DNA of 64,000 nucleotides from Saccharicrinis carchari (GCF_900182605.1 NZ_FXTB01000001.1:1-64000), one strand, 5' to 3'; counted from the first letter of the stretch, positions 25,988-34,757 are shown. Notes: generated from the letters alone by a model not told the origin. A program made the numbers and translations.

Positions 25988-26237
25988 CTTGATGGGAGCA
26001 AAAAACATCGGCCCCACTATACTAAAGCATCTCCATGAAATTGACATCTACTCGCTTGCTGACTTAGCCGAAACGACACCGGCAAAGGCTTATGAAAAAA
26101 TTTGCAAGCAAAATCCGGGGAAGACTTTTCCGGTTTGTTACTATCTTTATTCTTTGCAGGGCGCCTTGCACGGTCTGCATTGGAACGAGTTGCCAAACGA
26201 TCTGAAAAAAGATTTACTCAAACAGCTTGGACGATAA
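25965..26237 (+). CDS. TfoX/Sxy C-terminal domain protein
   Basis: A 90-residue protein made only of the helical C-terminal domain found in TfoX/Sxy competence regulators: NNLMGAKNIGPTILKHLHEIDIYSLADLAETTPAKAYEKI, then a CYYLYSLQGALHGLHW stretch. It contains a helix-hairpin-helix-like GxKNIGP element, which can bind nucleic acid. Stand-alone copies are common and mostly uncharacterised. It overlaps the VOC gene by 23 nt, and the next gene's TTG frame overlaps its end, but the next regulator more likely begins at 26266. Confidence 0.85.
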   Translation: MDTAVRNNLMGAKNIGPTILKHLHEIDIYSLADLAETTPAKAYEKICKQNPGKTFPVCYYLYSLQGALHGLHWNELPNDLKKDLLKQLGR

Positions 26238-26265
26238 AAATACCTGCGCACAAAAAAATGTAATA

Positions 26266-27123
26266 ATGACAAGGGACTTTATACATATCAACGATTTTAT
26301 TGTTTTGGTGGAAGAAGCCGATGCGGAGCGGCCCACCATCGATTCCTGCGCCTTTGAAGAGCCGCTTATCGCGGTGGCCTTTTATGGTTCGGGCAACGTG
26401 GGGCTTTCGGTAATGTACGGTCACAGACAAAAGGAATTTGATTACACCAAGGGGATGGCGCTCTCTTTTTATGCTGACGAAAAGGTGGAGTTCGTCCATC
26501 GCGTATCGGCTACAAAGCCCTTGCAATGTATCGTTATTGCCACGGCGGCCCGGAACCTTCAAAAGCTACCCTATAACGAGGGCGAACTGTTTTCACAATT
26601 GCTGCATCAGTTGGTAAACCCCGCCGATCATTATGTGGAGGGCCCACGTTTTTTTATGACACCCCAAATGCAGGACATCGTAAACGGAATTTTTAACATA
26701 CAATACCAGGGCAAGGCCAGGATGATGTTTTTCAGGAGCCAGATAACCGCCTTGCTGTCGCATTTCTTCGGACAGCTCTCCATGGCAAAAGAAAGTAGCA
26801 TCAAAGCCTCGGAACGCGAAAAATTGTTCGAGGCCAAGGAAATACTTAGCAATAACCTTGAAACGCCGCCCTCGCTCAGCGAGCTGTCCAAACAAATAGG
26901 GCTCAACAGTTTCAAGCTGAAAAAGAATTTTAAGCAGGTCTTCGGTGTCCCCGTATTCAAATATCTACAAAACGAACGCCTGACCAAGGCACATCAGCTT
27001 ATACGGAACAACGAGGCCACCGTTCAGGAAGCCGCCTGGCATGTGGGCTACGATAGCCTGAGCTCTTTCTCCAATGCTTTCAGCAAAAAATTCGGTTTCC
27101 GCCCAAGCGAGATAAAGCAATAA
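26266..27123 (+). CDS. AraC-family transcription regulator (PchR-like)
   Basis: A 285-residue regulator from the ATG at 26266; an open extension to 26227 begins with TTG and overlaps the previous gene. The N-terminal 170 residues are a ligand-binding domain without recognisable motif. The C-terminal domain has both AraC helix-turn-helix units: PPSLSELSKQIGLNSFKLKKNFKQVFG (about 197-225) and ATVQEAAWHVGYDSLSSFSNAFSKKFGFRPSE (about 250-282). It lies upstream of DUF5367, DUF1772 and NmrA genes in the same direction, and I infer it controls them. Confidence 0.9.
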   Translation: MTRDFIHINDFIVLVEEADAERPTIDSCAFEEPLIAVAFYGSGNVGLSVMYGHRQKEFDYTKGMALSFYADEKVEFVHRVSATKPLQCIVIATAARNLQKLPYNEGELFSQLLHQLVNPADHYVEGPRFFMTPQMQDIVNGIFNIQYQGKARMMFFRSQITALLSHFFGQLSMAKESSIKASEREKLFEAKEILSNNLETPPSLSELSKQIGLNSFKLKKNFKQVFGVPVFKYLQNERLTKAHQLIRNNEATVQEAAWHVGYDSLSSFSNAFSKKFGFRPSEIKQ

Positions 27124-27212
27124 TCCCGCCCGAACAAATCATCCTCCCTCTCGAACAAACGACTTGCCCGTACAACTGCCATCTTTGTAGTATAAATTTA
27201 AAACTTACAGAA

Positions 27213-27608
27213 ATGAGCAAAGTCAGAGCAATTATCGTCGGAGGCATTATTTGGATACTTGGATCGAGTTTTTACGCCGCCTCCTATTTATTCCCTTTAT
27301 TGAACGATCCGGAACTGCAAGCCGACCTGGTATTGGCCGTCGCAATAATTCCCAACGCATGGCTGGGGGCGCACATCTTTTATAGGAAATCTAATTTGTC
27401 AGGGCCCAAGCTTGGCGCCATCGTGGTGCTTACAGCTATAATTTTGGATGCCCTTATCACTGTACCCTATTTGATTGTGCCCCAGGGAGGAACCTACTAC
27501 AGCTTTTTTAGTGCGCCCGCTTTTTGGCTCATCGCCTTTGAGTACCTGATGGTGGTGGTGCTGTATTGGCACTTCAGGGTAAAATCCTCTCTTGCCAAGT
27601 CTAAGTAA
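27213..27608 (+). CDS. DUF5367-like small membrane protein
   Basis: A 131-residue protein with four predicted helices (about 7-28, 38-56, 67-88 and 100-122). The opening KVRAIIVGGIIWILGSSFY resembles the DUF5367 family, a small group of uncharacterised membrane proteins. It sits 89 nt after the AraC gene and 24 nt before the DUF1772 gene, so it is likely first of a three-gene operon. Role unknown. Confidence 0.75.
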   Translation: MSKVRAIIVGGIIWILGSSFYAASYLFPLLNDPELQADLVLAVAIIPNAWLGAHIFYRKSNLSGPKLGAIVVLTAIILDALITVPYLIVPQGGTYYSFFSAPAFWLIAFEYLMVVVLYWHFRVKSSLAKSK

Positions 27609-27632
27609 TAACTACAGCAAACAACAGAAATC

Positions 27633-28130
27633 ATGGAACTATCGGTAAAAATAATCACACTGTTAATGGCAACACTATTCACCGGACTCTCTGCAGGGCT
27701 TTGCTTTACATGGGCCAATGTCGTTACCCCGGGGATAGCACGCTTGAATGACATGGCATATTTACAGGCTTTTAGGCAGATGAACAAAGCCATATTAAAC
27801 CCACCGTTCATTGTAGTTTTCTTTGGTGCAATTTTCTTGATTATCGCCACAACTATTCTGCATTGGGCTCTTCCATCCTATATGGTTTGGATGTTGATAG
27901 GAGCTTTGGTACTCTATTTTGTGGGCGTGGTGCTCGTTACCATATTCGGGAACGTACCCCTGAACGAAATGTTGGACAAGACAGATTTATCGGAGCTAAG
28001 CCTTGATGGGGCCAAATCATTACGGGACCGGTTTGAAGACAGTTGGAACAAACTCCATCTGGTCCGCACCGTTACTGCAATTATTTCTTTCTCGCTGTTG
28101 TTACTTACGTGTGTAACAAAAGCTGTGTAG
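27633..28130 (+). CDS. DUF1772 (anthrone oxygenase-like) membrane protein
   Basis: The 165-residue product has four hydrophobic helices and the DUF1772 pattern: an N-terminal helix with LFTGLSAGLCFTWANVVTPGIARL, a helix after FRQMNKAILNPPF, and the late NVPLNEMLDK...FEDSWNKLHLVRT segment. The family is named for anthrone oxygenases of fungi and many bacterial members are uncharacterised. It is placed between DUF5367 and an NmrA-type NAD(P)-binding protein gene, suggesting redox chemistry on a small molecule, which is inference only. Confidence 0.87.
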   Translation: MELSVKIITLLMATLFTGLSAGLCFTWANVVTPGIARLNDMAYLQAFRQMNKAILNPPFIVVFFGAIFLIIATTILHWALPSYMVWMLIGALVLYFVGVVLVTIFGNVPLNEMLDKTDLSELSLDGAKSLRDRFEDSWNKLHLVRTVTAIISFSLLLLTCVTKAV

Positions 28131-28170
28131 TTGGCCAATAAAAAAAACAATAATTTAAAACAAATATATC

Positions 28171-29022
28171 ATGAACAACAAGATTTTAGTACTCGGAGGA
28201 AAAGGAAAAACAGGTCGCAAGGTGGCCGAACGTTTGATCGCATTAAATCAGACAGTACGCATTGGATCGCGGACAGAAAACCCGGCATTCGACTGGCAGA
28301 AACCATCTAACTGGGATGCTGCCCTGGAAGGCATGGATAGGGTGTATATTACCTTTCAGCCCGACCTGGCTGTGCCGGGCGCATTGGGGGCAATAGAGGA
28401 ACTGACCAAGAAGGCCAAACGAAAGGGCATCAAAAAGCTGGTGCTGCTCTCGGGCAAGGGCGAACGGGAAGCCGAACTATGCGAACAGGCCGTTATGCAT
28501 TCAGGGATGGATTACACCATTGTGCGCGCCAGTTGGTTCAACCAAAATTTCAGCGAAAGTTTCTTTCTCGACCCCATCCTGGCCGGTCTTGTTGCCCTAC
28601 CTCAGGCGCAGGCTAAAGTACCCTATGTTGATACCGGCGATATTGCCGACGTGGTGGTAGAGGCACTAATGGACAACACGCACAACGGCCATATCTATCA
28701 ACTGACCGGGCCGCGCCTTCTGACTTTTGAGGACGTCGTCCGTGAAATATCGGAAGCAAGCGGCAGGGATATCGCGTTTTCGCCCATTTCGATGAGCACC
28801 TATACCAGGATGCTGAAAGAGCTTGAAGTGCCATCGGAATATATTTGGCTGATCAATTACCTGTTTACAGAAGTATTGGGCGATCCCCGCATTTCGGAAA
28901 TAAGCGATGATATTGAAAAAGTGTTACACCGAAAGCCAAAGGATTTTTCGGAATTCGTAAAAGAAACCGCAAAGAGTGGGGTGTGGGATCCGGCTTGTGT
29001 ATCGGTGATCGGTAAACAGTGA
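28171..29022 (+). CDS. NmrA/SDR-type NAD(P)-binding protein
   Basis: A 283-residue cytoplasmic protein with an N-terminal Rossmann fold (ILVLGGKGKTGRKVAERL, glycine motif GGKGKTG at about 9-15), typical of the atypical SDR/NmrA group. KLVLLSGKGERE lies in the middle, and HSGMDYTIVRASWFNQNF matches the family's conserved region. Such proteins act as NAD(P)H-dependent reductases or redox sensors. It is last of the AraC-DUF5367-DUF1772-NmrA cluster, 40 nt behind DUF1772, and is followed by a strong terminator. Confidence 0.9.
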   Translation: MNNKILVLGGKGKTGRKVAERLIALNQTVRIGSRTENPAFDWQKPSNWDAALEGMDRVYITFQPDLAVPGALGAIEELTKKAKRKGIKKLVLLSGKGEREAELCEQAVMHSGMDYTIVRASWFNQNFSESFFLDPILAGLVALPQAQAKVPYVDTGDIADVVVEALMDNTHNGHIYQLTGPRLLTFEDVVREISEASGRDIAFSPISMSTYTRMLKELEVPSEYIWLINYLFTEVLGDPRISEISDDIEKVLHRKPKDFSEFVKETAKSGVWDPACVSVIGKQ

Positions 29023-29092
29023 TCGGTATTCCGTGACCTGTCCGGCTGCAGAAGGATATTAGGTTAGTAAAAACGAAAGTTTAAACTAAACA

Positions 29093-29136
29093 ATCTTCCC
29101 GGACACCTTTTCTCCGTGTCCGGGAAGATATTTTTA
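29093..29136 (+). terminator. Terminator of the NmrA cluster
   Basis: A perfect 14-bp stem (29093-29106 with 29116-29129) with a 9-nt loop is followed by an A/T-rich tail containing five T. It ends the plus-strand cluster before the convergent GH95 gene and may act in both directions. Confidence 0.85.
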
Positions 29137-29263
29137 TATTGATTAATATAACCAATAAGCTTCACTGTACTTTGCCCTTAAAATATCTCCATGTTATCCA
29201 CACCGGTAATAAAAAATGCGGATGACCGAAAAATCAAAAGGAATTTACGTGAATCATCGTTGT

Positions 29264-31678
29264 TTATTCAAATTTCAAAACAGTTTTCTGGTCTTGCTTC
29301 ATTTCAAGCGTTACGAAACCATCTTTGATCTCAGCCGTTTTTCCGTCTATTTTAACGCTTGCTATTCCGGCAGGTACTTTTAACCTGAAAGTGTTATCGG
29401 TGGAAGCCAGTATTTCAGCATTTTGCAGGCGATTGTTTTGCCAGGTAGCACTCACTTCTGCGCCGCCGCGAACTTTAAGACCTTTATAGTTGCCTGTTGC
29501 CCATTCATCAGGGATGGCAGGCAGTAATTCAATAAAACCATCATGGCTTTGAATAAGCATTTCGGCAATGCCCGCAGTTCCGCCAAAATTACCGTCGATT
29601 TGAAAAGGTGGATGGGCACAAAACAGGTTGGGGTAGGTTCCGCTGCCGCTGCCGTCCATAAGCACAGCATCACCAATGGCCGGTTGTAACAGGCTTTTGA
29701 GCAATTTGTAGGCTCTGTTACCATCCAGCAGGCGAGCCCAAAAGTTTACTTTCCAGGCACGTGACCAACCTGTTCCTCCGTCGCCACGGCGCTCCAGGGT
29801 TTGACGGGCAGCTTCGGCCAGTTCGGGGGTCCGCTCAGGGCTTATTTGGTTGGATGGGTATAATCCATAAAGGTGCGAAACATGGCGATGGTGCACATCG
29901 GTTTCTTCGTAATCTTCGAGCCACTCCTGTAAGTAGCCTTTAGGGCTAACTTGCATGGGAGGGAGTTTGGGGAGCGTTTCACGGATGTTGTGGGTAGTTT
30001 CATCTTCAAGGCCTAATATTTTGGCAGCTTCCAGGGTGTTTGTAAACAACTCGGTAATAATTTGCACATCCATGGTGGGACCCATACATACATAAACCGC
30101 ATCCCTGCTTCCGGGAAGAAAAAAGCCGTTTTCGGGGGAGGAGGACGGCGCTGTTACCAACCAGCCGTTTTTGGGTTCGGCTATCATATTAGTAAGGAAA
30201 AATTCGGATGCGCCTGCCAGGGTGGGATAGATGCTTTTCAAATAGTCCTTGTCCTGCGTAAAGGCATAATGTTCCCAAAGGTGTTCGCAGAGCCAGGCCC
30301 CGCCGGTATTGGTGGCGCCCCAGGAGGCGTGTTCGGCGGGAGCGGTAAAGAGCCAGGGGTTGGTGATCACGTGGGCCACCCAACCATCGGCACCGTAAAA
30401 CGTTTCTGCAGTTGCGGTGCCGGACGGAACCAGGGATTTTGTAAAGTCTATCAGCGGTTTGTGCAGTTCCGATAGGTTGCAGACCTCGGCAGGCCAATAG
30501 TTCATTTGCACGTTTATGTTTAGGTGGTAGTCGCCGTTCCATGGTGTTTGAACCGTGTTGGCCCACAAGCCTTGCAGGTTAAGCGGCATGGAGTTTTCAT
30601 TTGTGCCACAAATCATCAGGTAACGACCATACTGAAAGTAAAGGGCGGCAAAAGAAGGGTCGTCCTGGTTCTGGAACTGCTTGAGCCGGGTATTGGTGGT
30701 AAGCGTATTGTTTTGTTGGCCCAGGTTTAGCTCTACGCGATGAAACTTCTCCTGATACGCATTTACGTGATTTTTTCGGAGTGTGTTGTAATTCGTATTG
30801 AGGACATCTGCAATCCGTTTTTCTACGGTAGTTTCATAGTTTGCATCTAACATATCGGTAGCCGTTGATATCATTATCAACACTTCGTTGGCATCGGAAA
30901 CGCTAAGTTCATTGTTTTGGGCAGCCATTTCACCCCCCTTGTTGATTAGCTGCACCTTGGTGACGTAGCGCACCCCTTTGTTGTCGTTGCGTCCGTCGTT
31001 CAATTGACCTTTCATGTAAAGGGCATTGTCCTTGATAAAAACTTCTGTCCGTTCCGGACGCGAAAGTCCAAGATTAAAATGGATTGATTGTTTTTTATCG
31101 GCACTTAGGCGGATAAACATTACATCCTCACTGTGCGACACGTAATACTCGCGGGCATAATTTACGCCCCCTTTTGTAAAGGAAGTATGGGCAAGTGCAT
31201 CGTTTAAATCCAACGAAAACCGATAGTCTTCTGCGTTGGTTTTGGCCGGGTAGTCGTACTTGATGTTTAAGTTGCCCACCATTTGAAAACAACCATAGGG
31301 CGCATCTTTCCCGTTGCCGAAAGCTGAACCTTGCCCCTGGCACCGAAAATGTTGATACATCATTTCCTGGGCTTCCAGGTTTTTTCCTTCCAACAGGAGC
31401 TGACGAATTTTGGGCAGATAATCAATGGCTTCGGGGTTCAGCGCTTCGGGGTCTTTGCTCCCCGACCACATGGTGATGTCGTTGAGGACAATTTTTTCGG
31501 CGTCAATGCCACCATCGGGCATCATCCCAATCCGTCCGTTTCCGAGGGGCAGTGTTTGTTCCCACACTTGGGCCGGGGAATCGTGCCATAAAACAAGTTC
31601 TTGTTTGGGCGGCGTGGCATTGGTGCAGCCCGCAAAAAGTAGGGCTGCAAACAAGGCGAAAAACAGATTAAATTTCAT
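29264..31678 (-). CDS. GH95 alpha-L-fucosidase lipoprotein (PUL2)
   Basis: An inverting alpha-fucosidase family member of 804 residues; GH95 enzymes cleave alpha-1,2-linked fucose, and some act on alpha-L-galactose. Lipobox Cys near 18. The N-terminal beta-domain begins with LWHDSPAQVWEQTLPLGNGRIG, the family hallmark. The central (alpha/alpha)6 barrel includes LQGLWANTVQTPWNGDYHLNIN, MNYWPAEVCNLSELH and TAPSSSPENGFF. A late DGNFGGTAGIAEMLIQSHDG segment and a C-terminal beta-sandwich follow. It is the last PUL2 gene. Next to a GH110 alpha-galactosidase, a B-type epitope with both terminal sugars is a plausible target. Confidence 0.94.
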   Translation of the reverse strand: MKFNLFFALFAALLFAGCTNATPPKQELVLWHDSPAQVWEQTLPLGNGRIGMMPDGGIDAEKIVLNDITMWSGSKDPEALNPEAIDYLPKIRQLLLEGKNLEAQEMMYQHFRCQGQGSAFGNGKDAPYGCFQMVGNLNIKYDYPAKTNAEDYRFSLDLNDALAHTSFTKGGVNYAREYYVSHSEDVMFIRLSADKKQSIHFNLGLSRPERTEVFIKDNALYMKGQLNDGRNDNKGVRYVTKVQLINKGGEMAAQNNELSVSDANEVLIMISTATDMLDANYETTVEKRIADVLNTNYNTLRKNHVNAYQEKFHRVELNLGQQNNTLTTNTRLKQFQNQDDPSFAALYFQYGRYLMICGTNENSMPLNLQGLWANTVQTPWNGDYHLNINVQMNYWPAEVCNLSELHKPLIDFTKSLVPSGTATAETFYGADGWVAHVITNPWLFTAPAEHASWGATNTGGAWLCEHLWEHYAFTQDKDYLKSIYPTLAGASEFFLTNMIAEPKNGWLVTAPSSSPENGFFLPGSRDAVYVCMGPTMDVQIITELFTNTLEAAKILGLEDETTHNIRETLPKLPPMQVSPKGYLQEWLEDYEETDVHHRHVSHLYGLYPSNQISPERTPELAEAARQTLERRGDGGTGWSRAWKVNFWARLLDGNRAYKLLKSLLQPAIGDAVLMDGSGSGTYPNLFCAHPPFQIDGNFGGTAGIAEMLIQSHDGFIELLPAIPDEWATGNYKGLKVRGGAEVSATWQNNRLQNAEILASTDNTFRLKVPAGIASVKIDGKTAEIKDGFVTLEMKQDQKTVLKFE

Positions 31679-31728
31679 GTTGAATGTTTTATTTTAAAGT
31701 TTAATACGTTTGTTTAGCTTCAGGCTTT

Positions 31729-31814
31729 TTAACCACAAAGGACACAAAGAAAACATGGTAAACACTGTGCATCCATTGTGCCTTTTGAGCATCCCTTGAG
31801 TTCATTGTGGTTAA
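31729..31814. repeat. MITE-like element with 10-bp terminal inverted repeats
   Basis: The 86-bp segment is bounded by TTAACCACAA and TTGTGGTTAA, perfect inverted repeats. The interior contains GGACACAAAGAAAACA and CATTGTGCC. A related 81-bp element occurs at 59216-59296. It carries no coding capacity. Confidence 0.6.
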
Positions 31815-31882
31815 TTTTTGAAGTGCCATTGGCGCTTGCTGAGTAATTAGTGTTTTTAGGAAAACTCTCTATTCTGTAAATT

Positions 31883-32116
31883 CTCCTTTGCGATTACCCC
31901 TAATCCCTTGTTCCTCCGCTACAGCTCAGGCGACACGCGGAAAGGGGAATTAGCTCTCTCCGGGGATTCTGGTTCTCCCTTTAGAGCCTGTCCTGAACTC
32001 GTATTCGGGAGCGTTACCTGTCTGCCACAACGTGTCCCGAACTTGTCCCGAACTTGTTTCGGGAGCCAGGGAGGGTTTTTAAAAGAGAATTGTCGCCTTT
32101 TCTTATAGCCACTAAT
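31883..32116. repeat. Dispersed 3'-flank repeat, copy 2 of 2
   Basis: Ends match the segment at 4826-4985. The interior here is longer and contains tandem-like GTCCCGAACTTGT units and CGGGAG stretches. It ends about 25 nt after the GH110 stop codon (minus strand), matching the position of copy 1 relative to GH123. Confidence 0.55.
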
Positions 32117-32140
32117 TACACATATTTCAGTTGTGTATGT

Positions 32141-34006
32141 TTATTCAGCAGTATTATTTTCCATTACTACCGAATTGGGTTCCGACAGCTCGGTGCGTAC
32201 CGCCTTGCTCCAATCCATTTCCTTCTCAAAATGATTGTTGCTGATTGTTATGTTATCCACTTTCTCGAAGAAGAAGGGATGCTTGTTCCAATGAAAAGGC
32301 TCAAACTCGCTGTTGTACTTGATAGTATTGTTGCGGAAGATAAGTCCGTTGGTGGATTTGGCATACAGTATAGGCTGGTCGAACATCTCAAAGGTGTTGT
32401 CTTCTATCACAATACCGGAATGAAAAAACTGCTCCTGATCTTCCAGGTTGGGGATTTCGGGGTAAATGGAAATGGCGGCATTGGTAAACTGGTAATATGC
32501 CGTGAGCCCGTTGATAAACTGGTTGTTTTTTATCAGCACGTCCTTGCATGGTCCTGTCTCGTACCAACCGTTACAGTCGCCGCAAAGCAGGATGGCCGTT
32601 CCATGGGTATGGTCGAAAATGTTGTTTTCGCAAACCACTCTTTTTGGCGTGCTGAACAAAGTGCCACGTGCCCGGTTGTTGCGCACGGTATTGTTGGAGA
32701 ATAGCACCTCGGGCGTCCACGTCAGGTTTTCTATCCCGTACTTGCCCATTTCCGAAATTTGCTGCGGCAGTGCATCGGCAAAGGTTATTTCAAATTCCTT
32801 GGCACCAAATTCGGTGGGCTTGTCAACGGCTTTGATCGATTGTAGGGTGTTGAGGTGTTGATCAACCAGTTCCATTTTTTCCGATTCCACAAATTGTACC
32901 TGATCCCCCGGCTCTCCCCATTTAAACCCCCAGGCCTGCGGATGCATATAGCGGGCTTGCAGGGTATGGTCGTCGATGCGTTTGGTTACCCTCAAATAAG
33001 TGCCGTGCACGTTGATGGCATCGTCGGCCATGCCTTCGTACAATCCGTTTTTAGATATGATGATGCCCTTGCACGCCGAAAAATGGGTGGCATCAGCCTG
33101 CGTGGTAAAAAAGCGCTCGTCGTCGTCGCCGCGCAGACAAACGTTAAAGCCGTCCAGGGTAATATTTTCGCTCATCTGCACCAGCAATCCCATGCCCTCA
33201 GCATAATGTACCGTAACATCCTTAAAGCCGGTGTTCAAACATTCGCTCACGAAAATACCGGGTGTGGGACGGTGGTAGGTGCGCAGCACATAGCGCTCGC
33301 CCGGTGAGGTGTGGTTTACCTGCTGCCAGCCTTTGATGCTGAGGGTGTTGGGCGACTTTTCACTTGCGGAAGCGGGGTCAAAGGCCACATCGGCCCTGAG
33401 GTAAGTAAGGCGTTTGTCGGCACGGAAGGCCATGGAGGTGAATGGTGTAAACTCGTAGCTTTCGCCCTCCACAACCAACTTGTTGTCCTGGATGCGGTAA
33501 TTCCCGGGCGGATATATCTCGGCCACCACTTCGTCGGCCTCCTTGTTAACCTTCGTTATCTTTAGCTGGCGCAGCGCGGGCACTTCATAATCGATGTGCA
33601 TGTTTTTTAGCGTTACGTTGCTGTTGTTCAGTAGGGCAAAGGGTATCATCCGGCCGTGGAAGATAAGATCCGAGCCCTGTCCATCGATGACGATGTTTTG
33701 CAGGTTCTCCAACGCGAAGCCTACTTTTTTGGGATTGTCCTGATCGTGGTTGGAGATGTAATACTCGCGGACAAAGGAACCCTCCTCGTAAAAATCGTAC
33801 CTGCCCTTGGGAAAAATAACGGTAACAAGGGATGTGTCTTTTCGAGCTTGCAGATGTTCAATAAGTTTAGCGGCAGCCGTTGATGCGTTTTCCTGTGAGT
33901 CAGGATCAACGCCAAATTCATTGAAGGAAATGGTGGTTTCAGCTGGTGTGCAGCCGAAGCCCACTAAAAGAAAAAGAGATAGGATAAAGATGGATGCTTG
34001 TTTCAT
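32141..34006 (-). CDS. GH110-like alpha-1,3-galactosidase lipoprotein (PUL2)
   Basis: The 621-residue protein is predicted to be an exo alpha-1,3-galactosidase of family GH110, which removes terminal alpha-1,3-Gal from B-antigen-type or linear structures. Lipobox Cys at about 19. The body is a right-handed parallel beta-helix with recurring Asn/Val-rich turns (NIVIDGQGSDLIFHG, NVTLKNMHIDYE). The ATHFSACKG segment, ADDAINVHGTY and the late NNTVRNNRARGTLFSTPK motif are shared with GH110 enzymes. It is in PUL2 upstream of GH95, with a structured element in its 292-nt upstream gap. The beta-helix is sure; GH110 is likely. Confidence 0.86.
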   Translation of the reverse strand: MKQASIFILSLFLLVGFGCTPAETTISFNEFGVDPDSQENASTAAAKLIEHLQARKDTSLVTVIFPKGRYDFYEEGSFVREYYISNHDQDNPKKVGFALENLQNIVIDGQGSDLIFHGRMIPFALLNNSNVTLKNMHIDYEVPALRQLKITKVNKEADEVVAEIYPPGNYRIQDNKLVVEGESYEFTPFTSMAFRADKRLTYLRADVAFDPASASEKSPNTLSIKGWQQVNHTSPGERYVLRTYHRPTPGIFVSECLNTGFKDVTVHYAEGMGLLVQMSENITLDGFNVCLRGDDDERFFTTQADATHFSACKGIIISKNGLYEGMADDAINVHGTYLRVTKRIDDHTLQARYMHPQAWGFKWGEPGDQVQFVESEKMELVDQHLNTLQSIKAVDKPTEFGAKEFEITFADALPQQISEMGKYGIENLTWTPEVLFSNNTVRNNRARGTLFSTPKRVVCENNIFDHTHGTAILLCGDCNGWYETGPCKDVLIKNNQFINGLTAYYQFTNAAISIYPEIPNLEDQEQFFHSGIVIEDNTFEMFDQPILYAKSTNGLIFRNNTIKYNSEFEPFHWNKHPFFFEKVDNITISNNHFEKEMDWSKAVRTELSEPNSVVMENNTAE

Positions 34007-34113
34007 TTTTTATGGTTTTAAAGGAGATGATTTGTTTGTTAACTGTATTTTGTGTGAATATATAATAAAAGCGGCTGAATCGTAATGAAACAGCCGTTTT
34101 TATCAGGATTAAT

Positions 34114-34275
34114 TAACCTGAACTATTCATAAATTATCCAAAATATGAATAAAGTTCAGGGTAACCCCGACAAAGCTGAAGTTAAACTTTTGAAAAAAGC
34201 TTACTGAAACTTTGTCGCTACCGAGGTAGAAATAATGCTAGAAACAACGTTAGACGTAGTCAATTATTTGGGTTA
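34114..34275 (+). repeat. Palindromic leader element upstream of GH110
   Basis: Element 2 of the family. Stem 1 CCTGAACT (34117-34124) pairs with AGTTCAGG (34153-34160). The inner stem ATTCATA/TATGAAT is retained with the same 2-nt bulge. Then come TAACCCCGAC, a second 8-bp stem CGACAAAG (34168-34175) with CTTTGTCG (34210-34217), then CTACCGAGGTAGAAATAAT and AATTATTTGGG. Compared with element 1, one G-C pair is replaced by A-T and one G-T by A-T. Confidence 0.7.
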
Positions 34276-34298
34276 AATGCACGGTAGTTACCGATGAG

Positions 34299-34757
34299 TT
34301 ATTTGTTAAACTCCGACACCTCAATTGTCCAGGTTTTTGAATCGCCGTTGGCGGCTCTTACGGTATAGGTATTTGTCGAGGTCCAATCGCCGGGCGTGCC
34401 CAATGCAGGGGAACTACCCTCGGGTATGATGCTGGCAGCGGAAGATATGGTAGTGTAGGCAATTATATCGCTTAATACCACATTGCTTCGCACAGCTTCG
34501 GTAAATTCACCATCGGCGGCCGGAACTGTTACACTGCATGTTACCGTATTGGAACTATTGTTAACTTCATAGTCGGTAACCATCATTTTAACTCTTAGCT
34601 TATCGCTGGTGCCCTCTTTTACTGACCAACGATATTCAAACTTAACGTTAATAATCTCAGCATCGCTATAGGTCGGCAAATCATCCAGTCCGCTGGTCAG
34701 GCAAGAACTGAGAAAGGACGTTGCGATAATCAGAAAAGCAATTTTTATATATTTCAT
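34299..34757 (-). CDS. Small PUL2 surface lipoprotein (DUF5018-like)
   Basis: A 152-residue lipoprotein (Cys at about 19, LSSC). The body is beta-rich and ends with NTYTVRAANGDSKTWTIEVSEFNK, a pattern of the DUF5018-like immunoglobulin-type domains often found in proteins behind SusD. It begins 25 nt after SusD in the same operon. By position it may be an extra surface glycan-binding protein, but no binding site can be identified. No enzymatic motif is seen. Confidence 0.82.
   Translation of the reverse strand: MKYIKIAFLIIATSFLSSCLTSGLDDLPTYSDAEIINVKFEYRWSVKEGTSDKLRVKMMVTDYEVNNSSNTVTCSVTVPAADGEFTEAVRSNVVLSDIIAYTTISSAASIIPEGSSPALGTPGDWTSTNTYTVRAANGDSKTWTIEVSEFNK

Larger units (their letters stand above)
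31679..32140. other. Gene-free gap between GH95 and GH110 with two repeats
   Basis: No real gene. It is composed mainly of an 86-bp element with terminal inverted repeats (31729-31814) and a longer dispersed repeat (31883-32116). The remainder (31679-31728, 31815-31882) shows nothing recognisable. Confidence 0.6.

Noticed and set aside
21587-29022. Integron cassette array (many small plus-strand genes, attC-like inverted repeat near 23977)
   Set aside because: The inverted repeat lacks the RYYYAAC/GTTRRRY core sites, no similar structure follows the other genes, and no integrase is present in the window.
30062-30475. Long plus-strand frames opposite the GH95 and GH110 genes
   Set aside because: They lie wholly inside well-supported glycosidase genes and have no family-like features, so they are shadow frames.
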